DNA of 64,000 nt from an uncultured Flavihumibacter sp. (GCA_902168105.1 CABHOY010000060.1:62001-126000); one strand, 5' to 3'. Shown: positions 43,519 to 52,962, counted from the first letter of the stretch. The notes: generated by a model not told the origin, from the letters alone. Program-made: numbers and translations.

Positions 43519-46500
43519 TTAAAATACCAGGTTCACACCTACAGTGATCGTTTTAGGTTGAGGCAGGGAGAAAGAAGATTCTCCGGCCACCTGTCCGTTT
43601 GAGCCATACAGGGAAACCTCCGGATCAGCACCACGGAAATCTTTATTTTTCACTGTCCACAGGTTCTGTCCCAGCACATATAAGCGTGCACCGCTCAGCA
43701 CATGTGTATTACTTAACAGATTGGACGGCAGGTTATAGCCCAGTGTCAATGTTTTCAGGCGCAGGAAAGAACCGTCAAACAGTTGTTCAGTAGATAACTG
43801 ACTGAAAGGCTTTGTTTTCCAGGAAGCACTGGTAGCTGCCGGAGCAAATGCCTGATCACCCGGTTTCTGCCAGTAGTTCAGCATGTCTTTACTTAGGTTA
43901 TTTGTAGTCGATGTTGCATTATCCAGTATCTGGAATTCATTCAACATAACTTTACTACCATAAGAGAAGTAAAAATTAACTCCCAGATCAAACTGTTTGT
44001 ATCGTACTGTATTATTGAAACCACCTGTCACTTTTGGTAAAGAGTTACCGGCTATGATCTGGTCATTGGCAGTTGGAGCCGTAGTTGCTTTCCCGTCTTC
44101 GGTATACCATTCAGGATCTCCAGTTTCAGGATTGATCCCCTTATAATTGTACACGTAGAACGAATTCATTGCATATCCCTCTATCACACGTTGACCACCA
44201 AATGAGCTGAGTATATAGTTTCTGCCTTCCTCGTCCTTGTTGCTGGAAGCAAGCGATATTACCTTATTCTTCACAAAACCAAGATTAAGGCTGCTCGTCC
44301 ATTCTACGTCTCTGGTACGTACAGGGATACCTGTTATCTGAACATCCACACCTCTGTTACGCATTTTACCTGCATTCCTTGTAGAAGATCCAAAGCCTGT
44401 AGTAGATGGTACTGCCATAGCTAACAGTAGATCCTGGGAGAATTTACTGTAGTAATCAACGGTCAATTGCAACCTGTTGTTCAATACATTCACTGCAAGG
44501 CCAAGATCGAATTGTTTAGTTTCTTCCCATCCCAGGTCTGGGTTCTTGATCTGGGTAGGCCTTAATCCCGACTGACCAGCATAGTTAGCATCGACACCGG
44601 CAGAATATAGCCCCAGATAACTGTAGTAATTAATACGGTCGTTACCTGTTACGCCATAACTGGCGCTAAGTTTCAGGTAGTCGATAAAACTTACGTCTTT
44701 CATGAACTGTTCCTGTGACATTACCCAGCCACCGGATACCGCCCAGAAGTTACCGTACTTTTTATTTGCACCGAAACGGGAAGAACCGTCTCTTCGCAAC
44801 GTTCCTTCAAACAGATATTTATCCTGGAAATGATAGTTACCCCGGAAAATATAAGATTCAAGTGCCCAGCGCTGACCTGTTGCCGCTCCGGTAGTCACAG
44901 CTGCGGATCCCACGTTCAGTAATTGATCGCTGGTATAACCTGCACCTGTAACTTTAATATCGTCATATCTCGCTGTCTCATAACTATAGGCAGCCAATAA
45001 TGTTACCTGATGTTTGTCCCCGATCCGCTTATCATAATTAAGACTACTGGTAGACAACCATTTATTATCCTGCCAGATGGTGCGGCTTCCTGAACCATTC
45101 GGTACCAGTTTGGAAGATCTGCGGATACGCTCTTCTGTTTCCAGCAGGTCTATACCCCAGTCAGTTTTCACCGAAAGATCGTCTGTGATATTGAGCTTTG
45201 CATATGCATTACCAGTATTACGACGGGTATAATATTTGTTCGTGCTTAAGGCTATATTAGCGAGCGTGTTTGTAGCCGGATTCGCAAACTGTCCATCGTC
45301 TGTATAAGCAGGAGTGAATGGTGTATTGAAAAACCCTGCTGTATATGGCGGCAGGAAGTTACTGGCAGTCAGCGCATTACCTTCCTGGTAAATGCGGTCC
45401 ATATCAGTGTAAGCAGTGCTGAAGTTAACTCCCAGCTGTAAATGCTTGCTGACAGTATGCTCCAGGTTCACACGGCCAGACAATCTTTGCAGGTTGTTAC
45501 CGATCACAAAGCTTTCATCGTCCATGTAGTTACCTCCTACATAAAAGCGGGTCCTGTCACTTCCCCCACTGGCAGAAATTGCATAATTATTGGTTCGGCC
45601 GGTCCTGGTCACCAGCGACGGCCAGTCAGTACTTTTTGCCGGGAAATCAACAGGCGCAGTTCCTTTTACCTTAGTGATGTAGTCATTATAGAAAGCGCGG
45701 TATTCATCCCCGTTCATAACATCCAGCTTGTTTGTAGGACTTACCCAACCGGTATAATAATCCAGTTTAAGCTGTGTTTTATGGTTCAGGGCACCTTTCT
45801 TTGTTGCTATCAATATTACCCCGTTTGAGCCTCTGGAACCGTAAATAGCGGCAGCTGCAGCGTCTTTCAGTACCGTGATGGAAGCAATGTCTTCCGGATT
45901 TATTTCCAGGAGAGGATTTAATACAGCACCTCCGCCGAAGGATGTACTGTAGGCCCCGTCATTGAGCGGCACCCCATCCACGACAAACATAGGCTGGCTG
46001 CCGGCAGTAATGGAAGCGGTTCCTCTTACCCGGAGGAGGGAGGCGTTCCCCAGCACACCGGAGGAGTTGGTCATGTTTACGCCAGCCACTTGACCCTGAA
46101 GCAGTTGTTGTGGTGAAACAGCCGGTACGTTCGTTATATCCGCGGCTTTCACTACCGAAACTGCTTCGGTCGTATATTGCTGCGATTGTTCCCCGTACCC
46201 GACTACAACTACTTCGGAGAGCCTGGAAGAAGCCGTCTGCAGTTTTACATCCAGCCGGGTGATATCCGCCCCGACCTTTACCTGCCGGGACATATAGCCA
46301 ACCATGGAAAATTGCAGCTCGGGCGTTCCGCCTACGCTCATAGAGAAAGATCCGTCAGAATTGGTGGCGACGCGGTAAGTGGTGCCTTTCATGCGAATAG
46401 TAACCCCTGACAGCGGCATTCCGCTGCTATCAGCTTTAACGGTGCCTGTAAGTGTTCTCATCTGCGCAAGAACAGGCAGCACTGCTACTAATGAAAACAA

Positions 46501-46527
46501 ATACAGGAATACTCCTTTTTTCATCAA
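43519..46527 (-). CDS. SusC/RagA TonB-linked outer-membrane transporter
   Basis: A 1002-residue TonB-dependent transporter. After the signal peptide comes the carboxypeptidase-like CNA-B domain (LTGTVKADSSGMPLSGVTIR), the TonB-box-like VVVVGYGEQ, the plug with FVVDGVPLNDGA, the SusC signature DAAAAAIYGSRGSNG, and a 22-strand barrel ending in Phe (TVGVNLVF). It imports a SusD-bound nutrient with TonB energy. It has its own promoter box at 46662, separate from the upstream SusCD operon, which ends in a terminator. Confidence 0.93.
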   Translation of the reverse strand: MMKKGVFLYLFSLVAVLPVLAQMRTLTGTVKADSSGMPLSGVTIRMKGTTYRVATNSDGSFSMSVGGTPELQFSMVGYMSRQVKVGADITRLDVKLQTASSRLSEVVVVGYGEQSQQYTTEAVSVVKAADITNVPAVSPQQLLQGQVAGVNMTNSSGVLGNASLLRVRGTASITAGSQPMFVVDGVPLNDGAYSTSFGGGAVLNPLLEINPEDIASITVLKDAAAAAIYGSRGSNGVILIATKKGALNHKTQLKLDYYTGWVSPTNKLDVMNGDEYRAFYNDYITKVKGTAPVDFPAKSTDWPSLVTRTGRTNNYAISASGGSDRTRFYVGGNYMDDESFVIGNNLQRLSGRVNLEHTVSKHLQLGVNFSTAYTDMDRIYQEGNALTASNFLPPYTAGFFNTPFTPAYTDDGQFANPATNTLANIALSTNKYYTRRNTGNAYAKLNITDDLSVKTDWGIDLLETEERIRRSSKLVPNGSGSRTIWQDNKWLSTSSLNYDKRIGDKHQVTLLAAYSYETARYDDIKVTGAGYTSDQLLNVGSAAVTTGAATGQRWALESYIFRGNYHFQDKYLFEGTLRRDGSSRFGANKKYGNFWAVSGGWVMSQEQFMKDVSFIDYLKLSASYGVTGNDRINYYSYLGLYSAGVDANYAGQSGLRPTQIKNPDLGWEETKQFDLGLAVNVLNNRLQLTVDYYSKFSQDLLLAMAVPSTTGFGSSTRNAGKMRNRGVDVQITGIPVRTRDVEWTSSLNLGFVKNKVISLASSNKDEEGRNYILSSFGGQRVIEGYAMNSFYVYNYKGINPETGDPEWYTEDGKATTAPTANDQIIAGNSLPKVTGGFNNTVRYKQFDLGVNFYFSYGSKVMLNEFQILDNATSTTNNLSKDMLNYWQKPGDQAFAPAATSASWKTKPFSQLSTEQLFDGSFLRLKTLTLGYNLPSNLLSNTHVLSGARLYVLGQNLWTVKNKDFRGADPEVSLYGSNGQVAGESSFSLPQPKTITVGVNLVF

Positions 46528-46584
46528 ATAGAATTTAAATTAATGCAGGAAGCAGGCATTAGTTATATAGTACCAAGATTAAAT

Positions 46585-46608
46585 ACCACATCTGTGGTTA
46601 AATGTGGT
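46585..46608. repeat. ACCACA/TGTGGT repeats in the leader of the first susC
   Basis: ACCACA (46585-46590) faces TGTGGT (46593-46598) across 2 nt, and TGTGGT recurs at 46603-46608, one helical turn later. They lie within the predicted untranslated leader. Confidence 0.5.
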
Positions 46609-46661
46609 CGATTGTCCCCGTGTCTTTCGTTATTATTTTGATTTTGATATAGCTAATCAGC

Positions 46662-46669
46662 CAAAAGTA
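46662..46669 (-). promoter_or_regulatory. -7 promoter box for the first susC gene
   Basis: TACTTTTG on the minus strand, an exact TAnnTTTG, about 135 nt before ATG 46527. Confidence 0.5.
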
Positions 46670-46782
46670 CCACAAGATATAAAAATTCTTAAAAAGATAT
46701 AGAGATGTGTGGGTTAACATCTAGTTACTCAAAAAAGGGATCTTAAGGATCAAATGGTTAAGGCTTACCAGATCAAACATAA

Positions 46783-46814
46783 AAAAAGGGCTCGTTATAA
46801 AACGAGCCCTTTTT
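46783..46814 (-). terminator. Terminator of the second SusCD operon
   Basis: Perfect 14-bp stem AAAAAGGGCTCGTT / AACGAGCCCTTTTT with a 4-nt loop, 22 nt past the SusD stop. Confidence 0.9.
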
Positions 46815-46836
46815 AGTATAGACTTATACGTTGTTA

Positions 46837-48294
46837 TCAGTTTGCATCCCACCAAACTTTCTCAGTGATGATTTTAACACCCGGGAAATTCGGGTTTCTT
46901 GTCAACTCTGTGTTTGGATAGATAAAACGCTGTGGCAACTGTCCAGGTGCGAGTGTAGATTGAGCTGATTCCACAAAGAAATCAGGATAACCTGTACGAC
47001 GCCATTCTGTCCAGGCTTCGAAGCCCTGGTTACCAGTCATTGCAAAGTATTTCTGTGTGATAATTGCCTTGATCTGTGCGTCCTCTCCAGCAGGGAATGC
47101 TGCTACCTGAGTTGTAATGTACGCGCCAGGTGTAACATTGTATGCTGCGAAGCTCTCAGTGATACCCTGCTCATACAGCGCTCTTGCATCACCGCCCAGC
47201 CATCCGCGTGCTGCAGCTTCAGCCTGCAGGAAATAGCTTTCAGCTGCAGAAATGAATTTTACAGGTGCCAGTGCAGATGCTGCACTTCTTGGTGCTGCAC
47301 CTACGTTCGGAGACGGCAGAGATATTGGATTTGCCGGATCAGGAGAGATGTTATAGCTCCCCTGTGGAATAGGAACTACTGTAGTGCCACCTGATGCATT
47401 TTGATAGAAGGCATTCAGACGGGGATCATTCATAGCCTTGAACTGGTTTACAGCTGTTTCGCTGGCTACCAGGTTCTGGGTACGGCCCAGGCCGAACATC
47501 TCAGCATACAGCGGGTTCTGGTTTCCACCTACTGATGTATATGTGATCTTCGCATCTGTTGTAAGGAATTCTGCTGTTGCCAGGCTCTTTACACCATTTT
47601 CCGCTACATCGACCGCTTTTTCAGACAGACGCAAATATGCGCGGAGCTTCAGTGTGTTTGCAAAAGCCCTCCATTGTGACATATCGCCTCCAAACAGCAG
47701 GTCTTCAGAACCAGGTACAAATTCAGAACCTTCGTCTATCATCGCAATACCTCTGTTGAGCATACTGAAGATACTGTCGTAGACGTCTTTCTGTGTGTCA
47801 TAATGAGGAGCAGCATTGTCGTTACCACCCAGTGCTTCCTTTAACGGCACATCACCGAATGCGTCAGTCAACAGCTGAAATTCATATGCTTTCAATATGG
47901 TTGCGATCGCGCCATATTGCTTGTATTGATTAGATCCGGATTGGTCGATGATCTGCTGAAGATCTTCCATACCGTCTGCATACAGTATCTGCCACGGCCT
48001 GTCGAAGTTTGAAGGCTGCTGAGAATAGTTGTCTACATCTTTATACTGTGAGGAGGCACGGCTCTGTGTCCAGTACTGCGCCCACATACTACCATTGATC
48101 TGATAATGTTGCCCCAATGCTAGACCAATAGCTGCCTGGGCCGAAGGTAAAACCAGTGACGGCTCCGCAGCAGTTGATTTATTCGGGTTATCATTCACAT
48201 CCAGGAAATCACTACACCCTGTTATAGTTAGAGATAGCGCGGTTAATAATCCCGCAGCTGATCTTATTATATATTGTTTCGCCATTTTTTTCAC
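46837..48294 (-). CDS. SusD-like lipoprotein (SusD-like_2 type)
   Basis: A 485-residue lipoprotein with lipobox LTITGC and Cys27, followed by SDFLDVNDNPNKST. The pattern LVLPSAQAAIGLALGQHYQI and MWAQYWTQSRASSQYKDVDN, and the C-terminal GNQGFEAWTEWRRTGYPDF, mark the SusD-like_2 subgroup rather than classical RagB. Proteins of this subgroup often pair with SusC of the larger class and may bind ligands other than glycans. It begins 11 nt after its SusC partner. Confidence 0.9.
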   Translation of the reverse strand: MKKMAKQYIIRSAAGLLTALSLTITGCSDFLDVNDNPNKSTAAEPSLVLPSAQAAIGLALGQHYQINGSMWAQYWTQSRASSQYKDVDNYSQQPSNFDRPWQILYADGMEDLQQIIDQSGSNQYKQYGAIATILKAYEFQLLTDAFGDVPLKEALGGNDNAAPHYDTQKDVYDSIFSMLNRGIAMIDEGSEFVPGSEDLLFGGDMSQWRAFANTLKLRAYLRLSEKAVDVAENGVKSLATAEFLTTDAKITYTSVGGNQNPLYAEMFGLGRTQNLVASETAVNQFKAMNDPRLNAFYQNASGGTTVVPIPQGSYNISPDPANPISLPSPNVGAAPRSAASALAPVKFISAAESYFLQAEAAARGWLGGDARALYEQGITESFAAYNVTPGAYITTQVAAFPAGEDAQIKAIITQKYFAMTGNQGFEAWTEWRRTGYPDFFVESAQSTLAPGQLPQRFIYPNTELTRNPNFPGVKIITEKVWWDAN

Positions 48295-48305
48295 ACTTTA
48301 TTGTA

Positions 48306-51300
48306 TTAGAATGATACTCTGAGGTTAAAACCGTAGTTCCTAATTGAAGGCTGTGCTGTGAAGTCAAAACCTTGTTCGTTACCAGCACCACCAGAGTTTA
48401 CTTCCGGATCAGCATACTTGTTTTCTTTTGCTGTCCAAAGTGCCAGATTGTTACCAAAAATACCAACTGTCAGTTCACCAAATGGAGTTCTGTTGATCAG
48501 GCTTCTTGGTAAACGGTAGGAAAGGCTTGCTTCACGCAGTCTTACATATGACGCGTCAACTATGTGACGGCCATCTGGAATAATGTCAGAGAAGTAATCC
48601 TGTTTGTAAGTAGTAACCGTTGTATTTGGAACGTACTTACCCTGATCATCCTTGATAACTGAATTTTCCCAAACGCTTGGTGCACGTCCACCAACTGCTG
48701 TCTCATAAGCTGCACCGGTGAAGTCGAGGATAGCCTTAGTTCTGGAATAGAACTGATTTCCCTGTTTAGTATCAAACAACATGCTGAAGCTAAAGCCTTT
48801 GTAGCTTGCATTCAAACCTGCAGACGCCTGATATTTAGGGTTGTAAGAACCAAAATAAACCGCAGTAGGCGTTAATTCGGGCATACCTGTTTCTGAATTA
48901 ATTACTACACGACCCTGGTCGTCATGAAGGATGTCTTGAGCAAAGAAAGTACCATATGGCTTTCCTTTTGCAGCAACGATACTCATTCCACTTAAACCGC
49001 CAATTACGATCTGGTCTGCACCATTTCCTACATCCAGTACCTTGTTCCTGTTACGGGTGTAAGTTCCGTACAGTTCCAGGCTGAAACCTGAAGCAGTTCT
49101 GATTGGAGTACCTCTCAGGCTAAGCTCGATACCATTGTTCTCTACCAGACCAGTGTTGAGTGTATTAGCAGTGAAACCTGAAGATGGAGCAACTGGTACA
49201 TTCAGGATCTGGTCTCTGGATTTATTCTTGTAATAAGAGAAGTCAACTGATAATCTGTTATCCAGGAAGTTCAGTTCAGTACCAACTTCGAACGCAGAAG
49301 TAAATTCTGGCGTCAGATTAGGATTACCAACTATGTTAGACAGGCTATAACCGGTAACATTACCAAATGGGAAGATAGTGCTACCGAAACCGCCGGCAAG
49401 ACTGGTCTTGTTATAGTAGCTCTGCAACAGGTAAGGATCAGCATCGTTACCCACTTTTGCCCAGCTGGCACGTAATTTACCATAGTTCACAATGCGATTA
49501 AAACCGGATTCCTTAGTCAGCTCGGTGAATACGAATGAACCGCTCACACTTGGATAGAAGAAGGAGTTGTTTCCTTTTGGTAATGTTGAAGACCAGTCAT
49601 TACGGGCAGTCGCACCTAAATACAACATGTTCTTGTAAGACAGGTTCAGGTCAGCGTAAAGACCGATAAGACGACGGGTGCTACGGCTATTTAAAATAAC
49701 CAGAGGACCATTACTGTTATCCAGGTTATACCATCCTGGGATTACCAAACCAGAAGCGTTTGTCTGAGATTCGAATGTATTGAATACACGCTGACGTACG
49801 TTGTTACCTACCATCAGGGACGCCTTGAAGTCAGGAGTGATGTCCTTCTTGGCAGTTATCATCAGGTCGTGGGTAACCTCAGTCAGTGTATAGTTATCTT
49901 CTTCGTATTTACCAGCCTGTGTATGGTTGTTGTTACCGGTAATATAGTTACCTGCATCATCCAGTGGCTTCAGGTCAAATTTAGGATACATGTAACGGCG
50001 ACGGTCAGTGTAAACATCTGTACCAAGTCTTTCCAATACATCCAACCACTCAGTTGGTTTGTATCCGATAGTGAAGTTACCGGTAACCCTGTCCACATCG
50101 TTCAGGTTCTTGTAGTTCTTCAGGATCCAGAAAGGATTTATAGTATATCCGGCATAGTAACCATAAGAAGGTATACCATTCGCATCTACTTCATCAAAGC
50201 TGTTGTAAGGATTGCTCAGATCACCAAATTTGTCAACAGGAATATCACGTGCTGTCTGTAATACGTTGTCGAATACAGATCCATCACCTTGTCCACCCTG
50301 CACCATGCGGCTGTTGATCTTATTGTAGTTAAAATTGATACCGGTATAAAACTTATTGCTCAGTTGCGCGGTACCATTGAAACGAAGACCATACTTATTG
50401 TACTTGTCATAATTGCCTGGCATTGTTCCATCAGAGTTCAGGCTGTTAATTGACAAATAATAAGTTGTTTTATCACCGGCTCCGGAGAGCGCGAGGTTAT
50501 TAGTCACAGCCTTACCGGTTTCGAAGAAGTTCTTAACGTTATCTGGCGTTGCAGAATAAGCTTTCTTCTGTCTTACACCATTGATAGATTGTCCCCAATC
50601 CTGTACAACACCAGTGAATTTAGGACCCCATGACCAGTTCTCAAGAGGGTCATTGGTTTCATCAGGTGTTTCACCATAGTAACCCTGACCGTATTGGTTC
50701 TGGAATTCTGGTAATTTCACTACGTTAGAAAAAGTAACAGCTGAATTGAAGGTTACTTCATTCTTCTTACCGTTAGCCAGTTTTTTACCGCTCTTTGTAG
50801 TGATGATCAACGCACCATTGGAAGCACGGGAACCATACAACGCAGCAGCAGCAGGGCCTTTCAGTACAGTTACAGACTCGATGTCTTCCGGGTTGATATC
50901 GTTACCACGGTTACCGAAGTCCACAGTACTTCTACTGTCGCCACCACCTATAACGCTACCGTTATCGATAGGAACACCATCTACTACCAACAACGCCTGG
51001 TTGTTACCAGTGATGGAAGAACCACCTCTTAATACTATCCTGGAAGAACTTCCCGGAGCATTCGCACTTGTGTTGATGTTCACACCAGCTACTTTACCCG
51101 CAAGCGCATTCAATGGGCTCGTGCTCTGACCTTTAGTCAGTTCATCATTCTTTAAGGTAGGAGCTGCATAACCCAGAGAGGATTTATCACGACGGATAGC
51201 ATTCGCCGTTACAACAGTCTCAGTAAGTTTGGTAACATCGGGATATAGTACCACATTGTGTTTTGCGCCTGAACCCAGTTTAATTTCCTGGTCTTTCGAA

Positions 51301-51530
51301 CCCACGAACTTAACTACCAGGGCAGTCGCACTCTCAGGTACCTGAAGGGTGTACTCACCATTTGCGTTGGTTACAGTACCTGTTGTGGTACCTTTAACAA
51401 TGACTGTAGCGCCAATTACCGGACTTCCATCATCAGCGGAAGTAACTTTCCCTGTAACGGGACGGTTTTGCGCAACCACCTGCCCTACCACCAATATAGT
51501 GGACAGGAGGAAAAATAAACTTTTCCTCAT
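48306..51530 (-). CDS. SusC/RagA TonB-linked outer-membrane transporter, second copy
   Basis: A 1074-residue TonB-dependent transporter. It has a signal peptide, the CNA-B domain (RPVTGKVTSADDGSPVIGAT), TETVVTANAIRR in place of the usual VVVGYG, the plug with LLVVDGVPIDNGS, the signature GPAAAALYGSRASNG, and a barrel ending in Phe (NLRVSF). The changed TonB-box region and the GPAAAA signature put it in a different SusC clade from the neighbour at 43519-46527. An exact -7 box lies 264 nt upstream, giving a long leader. Confidence 0.93.
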   Translation of the reverse strand: MRKSLFFLLSTILVVGQVVAQNRPVTGKVTSADDGSPVIGATVIVKGTTTGTVTNANGEYTLQVPESATALVVKFVGSKDQEIKLGSGAKHNVVLYPDVTKLTETVVTANAIRRDKSSLGYAAPTLKNDELTKGQSTSPLNALAGKVAGVNINTSANAPGSSSRIVLRGGSSITGNNQALLVVDGVPIDNGSVIGGGDSRSTVDFGNRGNDINPEDIESVTVLKGPAAAALYGSRASNGALIITTKSGKKLANGKKNEVTFNSAVTFSNVVKLPEFQNQYGQGYYGETPDETNDPLENWSWGPKFTGVVQDWGQSINGVRQKKAYSATPDNVKNFFETGKAVTNNLALSGAGDKTTYYLSINSLNSDGTMPGNYDKYNKYGLRFNGTAQLSNKFYTGINFNYNKINSRMVQGGQGDGSVFDNVLQTARDIPVDKFGDLSNPYNSFDEVDANGIPSYGYYAGYTINPFWILKNYKNLNDVDRVTGNFTIGYKPTEWLDVLERLGTDVYTDRRRYMYPKFDLKPLDDAGNYITGNNNHTQAGKYEEDNYTLTEVTHDLMITAKKDITPDFKASLMVGNNVRQRVFNTFESQTNASGLVIPGWYNLDNSNGPLVILNSRSTRRLIGLYADLNLSYKNMLYLGATARNDWSSTLPKGNNSFFYPSVSGSFVFTELTKESGFNRIVNYGKLRASWAKVGNDADPYLLQSYYNKTSLAGGFGSTIFPFGNVTGYSLSNIVGNPNLTPEFTSAFEVGTELNFLDNRLSVDFSYYKNKSRDQILNVPVAPSSGFTANTLNTGLVENNGIELSLRGTPIRTASGFSLELYGTYTRNRNKVLDVGNGADQIVIGGLSGMSIVAAKGKPYGTFFAQDILHDDQGRVVINSETGMPELTPTAVYFGSYNPKYQASAGLNASYKGFSFSMLFDTKQGNQFYSRTKAILDFTGAAYETAVGGRAPSVWENSVIKDDQGKYVPNTTVTTYKQDYFSDIIPDGRHIVDASYVRLREASLSYRLPRSLINRTPFGELTVGIFGNNLALWTAKENKYADPEVNSGGAGNEQGFDFTAQPSIRNYGFNLRVSF

Positions 51531-51626
51531 AAGCTTTGTTGTTTCTGGTTGTTTAGTTTAATTGTTCAAATGAAATAGATTACAGTCTCCAGGAAACCGA
51601 CCACTGGTTCTGAAAGCTTGTCCTAC

Positions 51627-51650
51627 GTTGATAAAACTTTGTTGATAAAA
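51627..51650. repeat. Direct repeat in the leader of the second susC
   Basis: GTTGATAAAA occurs twice, with starts 14 bp apart, inside the predicted untranslated leader about 100 nt before the ATG. Confidence 0.5.
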
Positions 51651-51793
51651 TACATTTTGGTTCCCCTAAACGCAATTAACAATTCTTGTCCTAAATTCCT
51701 TAAATGAGTATACAGAGGGTGAGAAGCCGTGACAGGCAATATCTCATAAGCAATAAACCTCTTCCTTTTGTTGTTTAACTTAATTTTAACGTT

Positions 51794-51801
51794 CAAATAT
51801 A
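51794..51801 (-). promoter_or_regulatory. -7 promoter box for the second susC gene
   Basis: TATATTTG on the minus strand, an exact TAnnTTTG, 263 nt before ATG 51530. Confidence 0.5.
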
Positions 51802-51922
51802 AGTTTATTAACAATAATTTTCGCGAAAACCGGTTAACAAATTATATGTTATAACATCCCTTTAACAATTTTTTAACATAACAGGAAAAATATTATTTGT
51901 AATAACTGGAATCTATTCAATT

Positions 51923-51941
51923 AAAAAAGTGCCTCCGGCAC
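51923..51941 (-). terminator. Weak terminator for the transposase-derived gene
   Basis: On the minus strand, stem GTGCC/GGCAC with a 3-nt loop is followed by a T6 run; 167 nt past the stop of the gene at 52108. Confidence 0.4.
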
Positions 51942-52107
51942 CTCTCTATTTCTACTTAAACAAGTATACACAATAGCAAGTAAGGCAGGCGGTAAGACTA
52001 CCACCTGCGCGCTCATCAACCAAAATCTAAATCCGGGTTTTAAGTTCCAGATCTAAATAAACATGCACTGCATTGCTGCAGCAATATCGTAAGTGATAAA
52101 CCTGTAA

Positions 52108-52800
52108 TCAGGAAAGACTGAGTGGCTGTGTCTTCAGCAGCTCAAGCAGCGTTTCATAAATGTCTTCGTTCCTGTTGTTATACCGGAATTCACATTCTTT
52201 CAAATGCAGGTACACCGTACTGCGGTTCAATCCCTTGAACTTCGCGAGCCTGTGCTTGGTAAGTCCCCAGAATGCATCCACATCGTCTGCAATACTGACG
52301 GATCCTTCATTTTCAAGCTTATATAAACGGTATTGTCCCAGGTCCACTACATTGCTGAAACGGCGGATCTTTTCGGCTGCACTCTGCATCTCCAGGATAG
52401 AACGGCTGCTCCTCACAACAGAATGGATCATAGACCTGCTCACATCCGGTAATATCTCGGTATGCAACCGGTCTGAACACCGGTAGATCCCAAATACAAC
52501 CGGCTTCACATTACGGCCGACTTCTGTTTTGACGGATACATCTCCTTCATCTGCAGTGGATGCATGATGTACATTACGTACCGGAGTGGCAGGGCGACTG
52601 TGGCTTTCTGCCGGCAATAAGGACTCACAATGACGGGCGATCTGTTGGCGAATTTTCTTGAGATAACTGTTTACGGTAACCCGGCTTACTCCACTTATGT
52701 TGGCAATCTGGGTGGCTGTAAGATCTTCGGCGAATAGCCGTAGTATCTCCTTAAATTTACGCTCAGAAAGGTGAGCGCCCTTTAAGTATTTGTTTTTCAT
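52108..52800 (-). CDS. IS1595 transposase-derived DNA-binding protein lacking the catalytic triad
   Basis: A 230-residue intact frame laid out like an IS1595 (ISXO2-like) transposase. The N-terminus (1-58) is the family HTH: KYLKGAHLSERKFKEILRLF and TATQIANISGVSRVTVNSYL. The C-terminus keeps VDAFWGLTKHRLAKFKGLNR and STVYLHLKECEFRYNN. In the middle, PVVFGIYRCSDRLHTEILPD matches the RNase H-like strands, but the acidic residue of VDESYFG is gone (the region reads EGDVSVKTEV), HSDGW is replaced by LEMQSAAEKI, and the final Asn/Glu before the FW is ADDVDAFW. No inverted repeats flank it. Probably a domesticated protein; its role is unknown. Confidence 0.8.
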   Translation of the reverse strand: MKNKYLKGAHLSERKFKEILRLFAEDLTATQIANISGVSRVTVNSYLKKIRQQIARHCESLLPAESHSRPATPVRNVHHASTADEGDVSVKTEVGRNVKPVVFGIYRCSDRLHTEILPDVSRSMIHSVVRSSRSILEMQSAAEKIRRFSNVVDLGQYRLYKLENEGSVSIADDVDAFWGLTKHRLAKFKGLNRSTVYLHLKECEFRYNNRNEDIYETLLELLKTQPLSLS

Positions 52801-52926
52801 GAACTAAAAGAGGTTAGAATGGCATTATAAACCTCATACTTTTTAATGGGTATGTAACATCCTTTTATACAAACGGCTAATATGGGGGGATGAATGTAGC
52901 CCACTAGATTATTTGGGTGTAACAAA

Positions 52927-52962
52927 AAACGCTCAATGCTGATAATCATACATTGAGCGTTT
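52927..52962 (-). terminator. Terminator after the RND transporter gene
   Basis: Perfect 12-bp stem AAACGCTCAATG / CATTGAGCGTTT, 12-nt loop, with a T6 run on the minus strand. Confidence 0.85.

Larger units (their letters stand above)
46528..46836. other. Region between the two SusCD operons
   Basis: Contains, from right to left on the minus strand, the terminator of the second SusCD operon (46783-46814), the -7 box TACTTTTG (46662-46669) and a leader of about 130 nt with a small inverted and direct repeat of ACCACA/TGTGGT (46585-46608). Confidence 0.65.
51531..52107. other. Long leader of the second susC and adjoining intergenic DNA
   Basis: 577 bp without a credible gene. It holds the direct repeat GTTGATAAAA at 51627-51636 and 51641-51650, the susC promoter box at 51794-51801, an AT-rich stretch to 51920, a weak hairpin at 51929-51941, and the perfect palindrome ATTGCTGCAGCAAT at 52072-52085. 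A 63-codon open frame on the minus strand looks spurious. Confidence 0.55.

Noticed and set aside
51623-51814. 63-codon frame upstream of the second susC
   Set aside because: Its start would lie upstream of the promoter box, and the composition is AT-driven (Leu, Asn, Lys).
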